In this document: positions 47,994 through 59,900 of the stretch, one piece after another
How positions within the stretch are numbered: position 1 is the first letter of the stretch
Layout: every line of letters begins with the position of its first letter
DNA from: Catonia carolina
Taxonomy: Eukaryota; Arthropoda; Insecta; Hemiptera; Achilidae
DNA: 64,000 nt
NCBI GenBank assembly: GCA_035578175.1
Contig: JAQMRL010000003.1
Span: 82,471,969-82,535,968 of the forward strand
Direction: 5' to 3'
Notes under the pieces: model-generated
Databases searched by the model: none
Told to the model about the DNA's origin: nothing
What the model saw: only the letters and a program-made list of their open reading frames with translations
Program-made: the position numbers and the translations under genes

Positions 47994-50900
47994 TTTGTGG
48001 ACTTCTTTGTAGGAAACAATTGCCCATTCAATCTTTCATTTTATTGCAAAAAACATTCAATAGCCTATCTGGGTCCATTTTCCAAAATCTTAGAGGTTGT
48101 GTCGTTCTTTACTTTAAACATTTCTTTGTTTTTTTTTATTTTTAACTTCTTCCATTCAAGGACTATTATACAGTACAGTGAATATAGAATTTTGATTTTG
48201 TAACTCATGATGAAAATTTAAACGGTCTTTATTTAAATATCCGAATGAACGTGAAATAAATTTTAGAACGCGGTAATACCAGGAAAACTAAACTGTGATC
48301 GAGAAAGCCTTGATGAAGAAGGTACACTTTATTTCTTTTCAACTAAGGGAGGATACAGTTCTAGGATCTGTTTTGTTCAATTTTCTGTGTTAAAAACCGT
48401 AAGATTCATCAAGTTCGCCTCTTAATTAAAGCTTTGAAAATTTGAGCAAAATCTTTTTTCATCGAGGAGCGAAATTTTACTGCATTACGGATGAAATCTT
48501 TCACCAGTCGTAACTCGTAATTAATCTTTTTTCGGACCTATCTTTATACGACTTTTATTCTTATTTTTAGCTGTAGAATCAGCTTTAGAGAGATTGTAGA
48601 TAAATTTTAAATCACAATATATGTTTGTAAATAATATTCCTTAACAAATATATTTTACCATGCTTACCCTATGTATGGTTCCATAACCATATCACGATAT
48701 TTCATTGAGACATCAAAATGCGACCCAGATGTAAAAGGTAAATGGCTTACTCCTTCAATATCATTTCTGAACAAAAAAAATAGTTTTTTATCAATAAAAA
48801 AATTTGATGCAATATGACACACTTATTGAAATCCTCTAAAAAGTCCCAGAAAACTTCGTCAAAAAAGCAGTTTTAAAACTTCATTATTTTTTTTTAATTG
48901 AATCAATACTATACTTATTACTTGTACTTATACTTGAATCAATAACGACTACTTAGAGTTGGTGGGTTTGATCGTATAATAACTTTCCAGATTGTACCTG
49001 GAATTCAAATCCGACAGCTCAGATTCCGAGAGCAGTACGCTAACCACAGATATGGCCATGAATCTAAATATTATAAATGTCAACAAAATCATACGTCACC
49101 GAAACAATATCACCTCTCAACAATATCCTTTATTCTCAAATATTTAGAAAAACTTCTTTAAAATAGTCTGTTATATATACTAATAATAAATAACCATGTT
49201 ACAACCGAAAATAAATAGACAACAAGTAGGAAGGGTGATTTCAGAGAGAGAAAGACAGACAAGATCTAAAAGGATAAAAAAATACATTGGGAAAACAGGA
49301 GGCTGAAAACAGGAGGCTGAAAACAGGAGGCCTTCTTATGGTTGACTAAAGTGACCCCAAGATGGGCCATAAAAGTTTAAAAAAATAAATAACTAAAATA
49401 TTTCTTTACAAAACGCCAAGAAATTCTAGAAAAGCTTAATTATAACCTAATGCAAATACTACTAATTCGTTTATTTTTTGTAGTTTTACAGTAGCAATAG
49501 TTTTGTTTAGTTTTTTTTTTTTAATTTAAGGTTGTATCGACAGCTTGGTCGTTAGCGACTACTTTGGGTTTAGGTACAGTAACGGTGGATTTTAACTTGT
49601 TAAAATTTTCAGACTCTAGTCGGAATCGAACTCGTGACCTTTCACTTTGTAGGCTAGTACACTATTCACGTACTACGCCACGGAGGCGGACCGCCTCCGT
49701 GGTATAATTTCCCGTTGCAATAGTTTAATAATGATTTATAAAGTACCATATTTTTATGTACGTATTTTAAAGCCCCTGAATAGTTTATAAGTTGGTTTTT
49801 AAGATGGACTTCGAAAAATAATTTAAAAATTGAATACAACTCAACGAGAATTTCCGGCTAATTAAATGTACAAACATTACTGCCGATTTCAGCATTGACA
49901 GTAAGACTGTAAAATTCGAGCACTTGAATTAATAATTTAAATTTAAGATGGAATTTCAGCCTAGAGTTTACTTCGTATGTACAAATAAAATATATGTGTA
50001 ATCTGTGTCATTTCACAGATGTGATAGCCTAATGGTGGTTATATAAAGTAGCCAGGTGATACTGATGCTTCTGGCCTCCTCTTCGTTTTAGGATCACTCT
50101 ACCGTCGATAACGTTTTGCAGCTCAAGGAGCAATACATAACAAATCAAATAACCCACATAACGAATCAATCATACAACTATTTGGAATTTTATTGAAATC
50201 ATAAGTTTTTCTTTAGATACACCCTCGAAGATTGCCAAGATAGATATGCGAGTGGACTCCAGCCAACAGGATAAAATGGAGAAGTCATAGTAGGTGCTGC
50301 AATGGTGATATTATTGAGGACATGGGATAAATAAAACACTAATGCGTTACAGAAGTGCATGGAGATTACAATTTGGTTATTGTCGAAGACGCTGTAAATA
50401 TCCTCTAAGATATAGTAATAATAATAATAATAATAAAGTTGAATAGAAAGAAGAAAGAAGGATAATCAGGAGGATTCTGGGACCAAGATGGACCGAAAAT
50501 GGATATAGATTACAGAAAACGTGTAAAGTTGAAGAATATTCTAATGTAGAGACAGACATGAGGAAAAGACGCCTTAAATTCTATGGCCATATAATGAGGC
50601 TTCCCGATCACAGACTAACAAAAAAAATAGTAAAATACGTAGCATCCCTCGTTGATGGAAGAGAATGGATCCGAAATGTTAAAAAAGACTTGGAGATGGG
50701 TAAGATTGTGAAAGAAGACTTGGACACAAGAAACAATTTTAGGAGGAAGGTTGAGAAATGGGAAGTTAAACCAGAGACAAAAGCTCCGAGAACTGGAGTA
50801 AAATGGAGTGAAGAAAGAAAGGCTAAATTCTCGCAGGGAATGAAAAACTGGTGGGCAAATAAAAATAACAACAAGAAACCCCAAAACTGAATCATCTTTA

Positions 50901-53900
50901 CTTAGCGTCTTCCACTTTGGGAGTTTTACGACTAATAATAATAATAATAAAATTGAATTATAATTATTATGGAACCAGTAGTAGAAATAAAAGCTCGTAT
51001 TTCAATTGCTAGGGTGGTGTTTTTAATATGACACCATCTGCTTGTTAATAACGCATTTCACTTCCTTCGAAATGTAGCTTTTATAATAACTAAAATAGAT
51101 AGACTTCACAAACCTATTTTAGTAAAGACGTATATTTACTCTGTACTGCTGTAATGGTGTGGGAACTTTGAGTAGACAGTTAATAAATCGTTAAAAAGCT
51201 TTTGAGAAGAGGGTACTCAGAAGAATGCTCCGAATTTCGTGGACCAGTCTATTACCAACGTTGATATTTTGAGACGTAGGGATGTAGACCGTAAGAAGGA
51301 AAAAGAAAATGTATAAAAAGAATCTATATGTTATACAGGGGTGATTCACGAAGATATGCAGAAACTTTGGGAGCCCATTCTACATGTAAAAATAATGAAA
51401 AAAGTTTATATAAACATGGGTCCGGAAATGCTTTGTTTCCGAGTTACGGGTAGCGAAAGTTTCGCCCGGATTTCAGCTCATCAGGTGAAATGAGGTCTTC
51501 CTGAAATTTTGGTAAGATGATTAAGGGGCGAATTCAATAATTTCTTATGGTTTTTGATCTGATAAATTGAATAAAACAGGTCCCAGAACTGTAGGTTAAA
51601 TAGTTTTTAAGAAAACCAGTGACAAATGCAAAAAATGGAGTGAAAACACATTTTTCATCTTTGGGCAAGAATAACTTTGTTATTTCACCAAGAAACAGTT
51701 AAAACTTTTAATAAAACATGTAGAAAATCTTATTCTGAACAAACCGGTGTAAATAAAGTACACAGAAAGCGAATAGATGTTTGATAAAATGAATTTTTAT
51801 TCATAACAGTACAAAGTAAATTAACCGGAAAAACAAAGATGAAAAAATGTGTTTTTTCCACTCCATTTTTTGCATTTGACACTAGTTTTCTCAAAAACTA
51901 TTTAACTTACAGTTCTGGGACCTGTTTTATTCAATTTATCAGGTCAAAAACCATAAGAAATGATTGAATTAGCTCCTTAATCTACCTTACCAGATTTTCA
52001 GGAAGACCTCATTTCACCTAGTGAGCTGAAATCTGGGCGAAATCTTTCGCTAGCCGTAACTCGGTAACGAAGCATTTCCGGACCCATGTTTATATAAACT
52101 TTTTTCATTATTTTTACATGTAGAATGGGCTCCCAAAGTTTCTCATATCTTCGTGAATCACCCTGTATATATATAGGTACCTATATATTGATATGTTATC
52201 TTGTTCACCTTAACTTCCACCATTGTTTGTTATAACTTTTCGGTTCAATTGATTTATCAAGTACCAACCACCTCCATTGATCAGCAGCCATTCCATGAAA
52301 TAAGAATGGAATTTTCCGTAAAGCAACTTCAAGTAATCCGAAGGTTTCATTTACACCTTTTGGTTGATACCCGATAGTTCTTGCCATGTAACTCGGACTA
52401 CACACGCTCAATTCAATGACTGTTTGAATCCCCTCCATAAAACCTTTAACAGTTTCATTAAATTTATTGAAGTATTGTATTACAATATTTTATATTTATG
52501 AAATATTTTTGAACTGAAGTATTTAGTCATAAATTCTATAGGCCTTATATCGTCCCTACAATGGTAAACTCGTGAATGTGAAAATTTTGTGAATATGAGT
52601 TTTTTAGTGCATGCAGATGTATACAACTCAACGCATGTTGTAGTGAACTCGCAAATGTGTATCTTGTTCGGTTAAGGAGATACAGCTTTTGTAAAGTTAC
52701 GAAAATACACCACAAAGTGTGTTAAAGAAGAAAGCATTGAATTTGTTTTTTGCTCTTCTGTAAAACTGAGAATTTGCACATTCGCGAGTTTACCATTGGA
52801 TGGACGATATTACTTAGCTCAGCTTTCATAGATTCTTTCAAAGCAAAGCTTTAAGTTTTGTAAGTTATTATTATAAAATGATTTACTTGTAATTTTTTAG
52901 TAGACTAAGCAAAATAATTAATTATAAATTTATAATCTTGAAAATAATTTTATTTTTATTTTATTTATAAAGGTCGCATCAACTGCTAATGGTTATTAGC
53001 GACCACAATAGGAATTATACTAATAACAATAAAAACAAAAACAATTTCATAAATTAAAACATAAAAAAAAGAAAATTAGTAGGCCTATCAGATTTTGTCT
53101 TCAACAGCAATATAACAGAAATTTTAAAACTTTGTCACAACTGTCTTTACACCTAACATTGTTGTGAAAAATTGTAGAAATACCAAGAAGAGTATGGGCG
53201 CTTTGAAGTTCTCGACATTCTGAAACGATATGTGAAACCGTTGCTATTGCGTCGCAGAAGGGCACACTGTCGGCGTAGATTTTGTGACCAGATGCTGGTG
53301 TGATATAAGTGAGTGCCCAATCCGCAATCGGCAGATGACAACCTGTTCCCTGCGATTATGAGATTCGGGTAGAGGAAATTCTCGTAAAGTTTTTCGTACC
53401 ATATAGAGTTTTGCAGGTGGCATCTCGGTTCCAGAAACCAAATAATTTTCTGTTGACGTGTGCCTTTAGGTCAAAATGAGAGACCCGATGGAAATGTTCT
53501 TGTAAGTGAACAGCACTCTTGGCCGCAAGATCGGCTTTTTCGTTGCCTGGAATCCCTACATGAGATGGGATCCAGGTAAACACTATTTCAAAATTGTGTG
53601 CAGTCAACTCAGAATAAATATTTTATAAAAAATAAATATTAGTTATAAGTTTACAGAAAGTTTGTTTATTATTTATGATACCCATATCCTGAACGAACCT
53701 AGAATGATTTACTATATTTACATGATTTAAATGGTTGTATATAAGTTGACAAAAGTAGCCTGAAAGTTAGGGTGAAGTTGGCTCAAACTTTAAAAATTGA
53801 AGTTAGTACCTAAATAGGCGTATTAAAATAAACTAGGCATATGGTGCAAGAAAGGAAACCCTTGATTTCCATAACAGTAACAAACAATAACCCTATCACA

Positions 53901-56900
53901 AATTTTTCAATTTTTATTTGAAAAAATTAAAAACAAACCACAAAAGTGGGACAAAGTAATTCCGGTTTACGGAATATGGCTTCAAAAGACAGCAAGGGTT
54001 TTTAATTCATTAAAAGTCTAAATTGAAGACGTTCCGTGGTAATTTTTCTGTTAGTTCTAAAATAGTTATAGAAATATTAATAAAACAGATTTCAACTTTC
54101 TTTTCTTTTTTGGGATGGACATATCACATGTTGGTGAAGTTTATGTAAGCCTACTTAGTAAGCTTGAACGATTTAATAGGCTGAATGGCACTATTAAAAA
54201 ATTAGGCCTACTGAAAAATAAACTTAAGACAGAAACGGTATTAGAATCTCACATGTAATAACAACTGTAAAGAAGAGTCATCGTGAGTTCTATCTCAAGA
54301 AAATTATAGAAATTGGTTTATTTTTTCAGGTAAAACTTCTTTTTTTTAAGGTGATGAGTTATTTAATACCTTAAAAATAACTTTTAACAGAAGAAAAAGT
54401 TGTTTTATTTTACCTTGTACAGGTGGTGACTGGAATAAGAACGGTAGGTTACGGTACTGTCGCAAATAGTGAATTCCAACTACTAACCTATGAGCTGTTA
54501 TAAAATCATCTTTTGTTTTTCCGCCACATTCTTTTATCCTGTAAAATATAAAAATGCCGTGTTAAAAATCCCATTCACCTTTTATTCGTGATAGTGAAAG
54601 CACACAGTGGTAGTGTGCTATACTCGGTTCCACGTTTACCGTGCAGTGTGGAAAGTCCGTAAGCCACGTTATTCTTATGGAGTCGGGTCGCTACTATCCA
54701 TCCTGTAAATATAACAGTCATACAACCACAAGTTACATATGGCAGAGAAACATTAGCAAAAGTGATCGAGGCAAAAGCAACAGACAATGTCCTAAAACTC
54801 AAAAGACGAATCCTAAGAACTTGCATAGGAAAGAAAAACAAAGTATATGGGCAATGGAAAATTTTAAAAAACGAAGAAGTCGATAAAGAAAACGAACCCA
54901 TAACAGATACAATAAGGAAGAAAAGGATATCGTTTCTTAGATATCTTATCAGAACACCTTAAGAAAGAATTTTAAACAAGATGATTAGAAAACTCTTTCC
55001 AATGGTAACATCATGAGCATGGATCCGAAACGTCAAAGGAGACATTATCGAACTCGGATTAACTTTCGATGATTTAGAAAACAAAACAGAAATATTCAAA
55101 ACATTAAGAAATAATGAAAGTAGGTTTGAAACAAAATCAGATGGAAGAATAAAGCCAAGCAGGAAGAAACCGGTCGTTTCAGAGGAAGTTCGGCAAGCAA
55201 GATCAGCCCGAATGAAGGAATACTGGCAGAACATCAAGCTAGAGAATATGAAAAGGAAGAAGCATTCTAAATTTGACTAAAGTGATCCATTTTGGTAATA
55301 AAAGACAAAAAAAATACAACTTAAACTTGAAGTGGTCTTATACTTGATTGCAAAAATAGTTTAATAGGTTTACGTTAGTGTTACTATTACCTTCCAGTTA
55401 ACATACAACTGATACTCATACACATACTACCGACATTAATAATTTTATTGTGACACTTACGTCTAAGGTCCGTTTCGGGATCTGGGTAAATTAAATAATT
55501 AACACACTGTCACCGCCACTCCTTCTAATTAATCATTTACTGTGTTGCCGGCCTTCAATACTTCTTCCGGCCTTTATCGGCGCGGTATGCCCTTTAGCGG
55601 CGCACCGATAAACCTTTCAGCTTCGCACCGACAGAGGCCTTTGTCATCAAGGCCAAGCTAGTAGCCGCTCTCTACCACAGCGCTCTCGGCGACTATATAA
55701 AAAGCGCTGCACTGAGCCGGGGGATTCAATACCGATCCAGACACAGAGAGATTCACTTCCACTAGTCTACAGCATCGACAAGACGTCCACCACCGCACAC
55801 GGCTGCCGGACTACAGCGAAGACTAATCGACGACCCCGCAAAGGAGAAGATGATGCTTCCGCTCGCCGACCCATCACCGTAAGCAGTCGACCGGACCGTC
55901 ATCGCCCGCTGACGCGAGCGATGCCCATAGTGGTCCCTCGACCGAGCCTTACGCCCACCGGACCCGACGAAGCAGCCATCGACGCACTACTGCGAGGGAA
56001 GAAGATGATGTCTCCACTGGACGACGACACGCCGTGTCGCCCAGCTCCTCGACCGCCACGACGACTACGACCGACGCTGCACATCAAGACGACCACCGCT
56101 TAAACGGCCCTTTTCAGGGCCACCAAACAGATGAGGTTAGCCACTTAATGTCACCATCCGGTGACAAAACTAGTTTAGAATTCAGGTATTTATTACGTCT
56201 AAAAATTACAGATTATAAAGTGAATAAAATCTACGAGTAAATTACAATTAAATTAGTTATAATAAATAACAAACTAATGACAATGTTATTAACAAATGAA
56301 AGTAAAATAAACTTAACCAATATATTAAATATTTATTACTTAAAAAATGATAGAGAATAGACGTTAAACAATACACAGTAACGTTGACCTTTTCTAATGC
56401 ACTGTTACGCACTACCCGATTCACTCACTGAAACACAAAAAAATCGAGACAGACCCAAAACGCGCGTGCTCCCTTATAGATGAGCAATTTAGAGTTCGAC
56501 AAAGACTGAAATTTTCGATATAATAATAATAAAAAATACAAAATCCTTCTGACGGCTTCTGGATAAATCTTAACAAACTGTAAACAAATTAGGATTGAAT
56601 AAAAGGTGTTATAAAAAGTCCAATTATCTAAATAGGTACCTATCTCTCTCACAATACCCGTACAACAATAGGCGGGCCTACCTGTACTACCTGCATAACC
56701 ATTTATAGTGTACAGAATATTTCTAACTATTTCTTGAAAACTCTATTTATCACTCTTATAGTTTACGTTACAGTCTTGAAGACAGACTTTTTCTTTTTTA
56801 TTTGTTTCCATTTCATTTCAATATTATTATTAGGTGAGGACATTTTTAAAATCTCGGTCTTCTTCGAAAATTCTCGAACACACTTCCCTTTAGATATTTT

Positions 56901-59900
56901 CACAATATTTTTAATAATCAATAATGTAAGTACCATACCTAAGTAATAGAAATATTTACAACTATCATAATGGGTCAGGAAGAAGACAAACAAAACATCC
57001 TGTCAAGAGGCTGTGAACTGTCGCTCCCTGAAAGTCTGCACGCCAAAATACACGAATTACACTCGAACATTAAATATTTTTATAACATCTGAAATAATAC
57101 ACAACGCCCTTCCGTTGAAAATAAGGTAAAAATTGCGTAAGATTTCAAAATTACATTTTAAATAGGTATTTAAACATTCCGTTAATTTTAATGTAAACTT
57201 TTATAGCAGAAAATAAATTTACTTACAAAGAAGATAAAAAAATAATGAACAAAATATAATTATGTGTATCTTCAATTCTACGAATTAGTATTGTTTATTT
57301 TTATAATACATACAGTATTTATAGTCTGTAACTGTAAAAGGAAGTTATAAAAACAAGCGCGGTGTGACCTGCAACACTCGTTATTAGATTCGGTAGTAAG
57401 ACGCGCGCCTCCCATAACAGCTGTACTGCACGGTGAACGTGGAATCGACTAGATTAAATTAGTAACAGTCCAACAATCAGTAGTATTTAGTGTTATAATA
57501 TTTTTGAAGTTCGACTCAGCAAAAATAGCGAGCAGAAACGTTAATGCACAATATTCAGCAAGTAGCTTGGGAAAAAGTTACCGCTTTCGGGAGGCAAAAA
57601 CAAGTTGTTGGAGCCATTTTAGAAATAAAGTGGCATGATTCTTGAAAAAGTCATGGTTTTTTAATTTCCTTAAAAATATTTTAAGTTATAGTTCTTAAAT
57701 ATACTCACAGAAAAGGCGTTTTTTTAACTTGACTAATAAGTATAAAAGTAATAAATAATAAACTGGTGTGCGAATCTTTTACCAAAATATTTAACCAAAT
57801 ATTTCAGGAATCCTCTTTGTTTAAGTTAACCGTAATGATTTAAAATCAAAACAACATATTCGATTGATTTGGGCTTACCTGAACGATTCTCCGTCATGCA
57901 TATCCCAAATTTCTGGATCACAAGTATAATTCCTATAACTTCTGTTTTTCGGTTCTCTAAAAACAGATTTGTTCCAAAAACATGTAGATAATTCTTCAAA
58001 CCCTATCTTCATTAGTGCTTTTTCTGCAATTTTCACTGTTCTTTCGACTGTGAGGCTCTAGAGTAAAATATAAAGCTTCATATTTCATAATTCTTAATTT
58101 TTAAACTTAACAATAGGCTATCAACTTTCAATTATCTATGTTGTTAAATTGGTTAAGAAAGCTAACATTTAAATACCTGGTGTAAAATACCAGGTTACGT
58201 GCATGGGCACGTAACTACATAGGCTATCAACTTTCAATTATTCATGTTGTTAAATTGGTTAAGGGAGCTAACATTTAAATACCTGGTGTAACATACGTGC
58301 ATAGGCACGTAACTACATGGGCTATCAACTTTCAATTATCCATGTTGTTAAATTGGTTAAAGGAGCTAACATTAAATACCTGGTGTAACATACGTGCATG
58401 GGCACGTAACTACATGGGCTATCAACAATTATTCATGTTGTTAAATTGGTTAAAGGAGCTAACATTAAATACCTGGTGTAACATACGTGCATAGACACGT
58501 AACTACATGGGCTATCAACTTTCAATTATCCATGTTGTTAAATTGGTTAAGGCAGCTAACATTTAAATACCTGGTGTAACATACGTGCATGGGCACGTAA
58601 CTACATGGGCTATCAACTTTCAATTGTCCATGTTGTTAAATTGGTTAAGGCAGCTAACATTTAAATACCTGGTGTAACATACGTGCATGGGCACGTAACT
58701 ACATGGGCTATCAACTTTCAATTATCCATGTTGTTAAATTGGTTAAGGGAGCTAACATTAAATACCTGGTGTAACATACGTGCATAGGCACGTAACTACA
58801 TGGGCTATCAACTTTCAATTATCCATGTTGTTAAATTGGTTAAGGCAGCTAACATTTAAATACCTGGTGTAACATACGTGCATGGGCACGTAACTACATG
58901 GGCTATCAACTTTCAATTATCCATGTTGTTAAATTGGTTAAGGCAGCTAACATTTAAATACCTGGTGTAACATACGTGCATGGGCACGTAACTACATGGG
59001 CACGTAACTACATGGGCTATCAACTTTCAATTATCCATGTTGTTAAATTGGTTAAGGGAGCTAACATTAAATACCTGGTGTAACATACGTGCATAGGCAC
59101 GTAACTACATGGGCTATCAACTTTCAATTATCCATGTTGTTAAATTGGTTAAGGCAGCTAACATTTAAATACCTGGTGTAACATACGTGCATGGGCACGT
59201 AACTACATGGGCTATCAACTTTCAATTATCCATGTTGTTAAATTGGTTAAGGCAGCTAACATTTAAATACCTGGTGTAACATACGTGCATGGGCACGTAA
59301 CTACATGGGCTATCAACTTTCAATTATCCATGTTGTTAAATTGGTTAAGGGAGCTAACATTAAATACCTGGTGTAACATACGTGCATAGGCACGTAACTA
59401 CATGGGCTATCAACTTTCAATTATCCATGTTGTTAAATTGGTTAAGGCAGCTAACATTTAAATACCTGGTGTAACATACGTGCATGGGCACGTAACTACA
59501 TGGGCTATCAACTTTCAATTATCCATGTTGTTAAATTGGTTAAGGGAGCTAACATTAAATACCTGGTGTAACGTACGTGCATGGGCACGTAACTACATGG
59601 GCTATCAACTTTCAATTATCCATGTTGTTAAATTGGTTAAAGGAGCTAACATTAAATACCTGGTGTAACATACGTGCATGGGCACGTAACTACATGGGCT
59701 ATCAACAATTATTCATGTTGTTAAATTGGTTAAGGGAGCTAACATTAAATACCTGGTGTAACGTACGTGTATGGTCAGTGGATACTGTAAAAGGGACAAT
59801 TACGTTACGAGGTAAATAGTGTTTTAACAATAGCTTCTTGAATGTATTGCCATTAATTATTTTTATTATAACTGTTACTTTTGTTCAATATAAGCTTTCT

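Larger units (their letters stand above)
55452..57470 (-). repeat. LTR (family L2), minus orientation, interrupted; outer limit approximate
   Basis: TGTGACACTTACGTCTAAGG then TCCGTTTCGGGATCTGGG at the left is the L2 terminus. After the GC-rich insertion, AGGTATTTATTACGTCTAAA and, near 57405-57430, CCTCCCATAACAGCTGTACT echo the 40232 copy (CTCCCCTCATAATAGCTGTA). The right end was not pinned. Confidence 0.45.

Noticed and set aside
56006..56103. Histone gene remnant upstream of the stem-loop
   Set aside because: The frames before the stem-loop show no histone fold sequence; the surrounding TG...CA ends and TATA box fit an LTR better.
58297..59819. 60-80 codon frames repeating RHVTTWAINFQLSMLLNWL-like text
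   Set aside because: Simple read-through of the 97-bp minisatellite, whose three-unit period preserves the frame.
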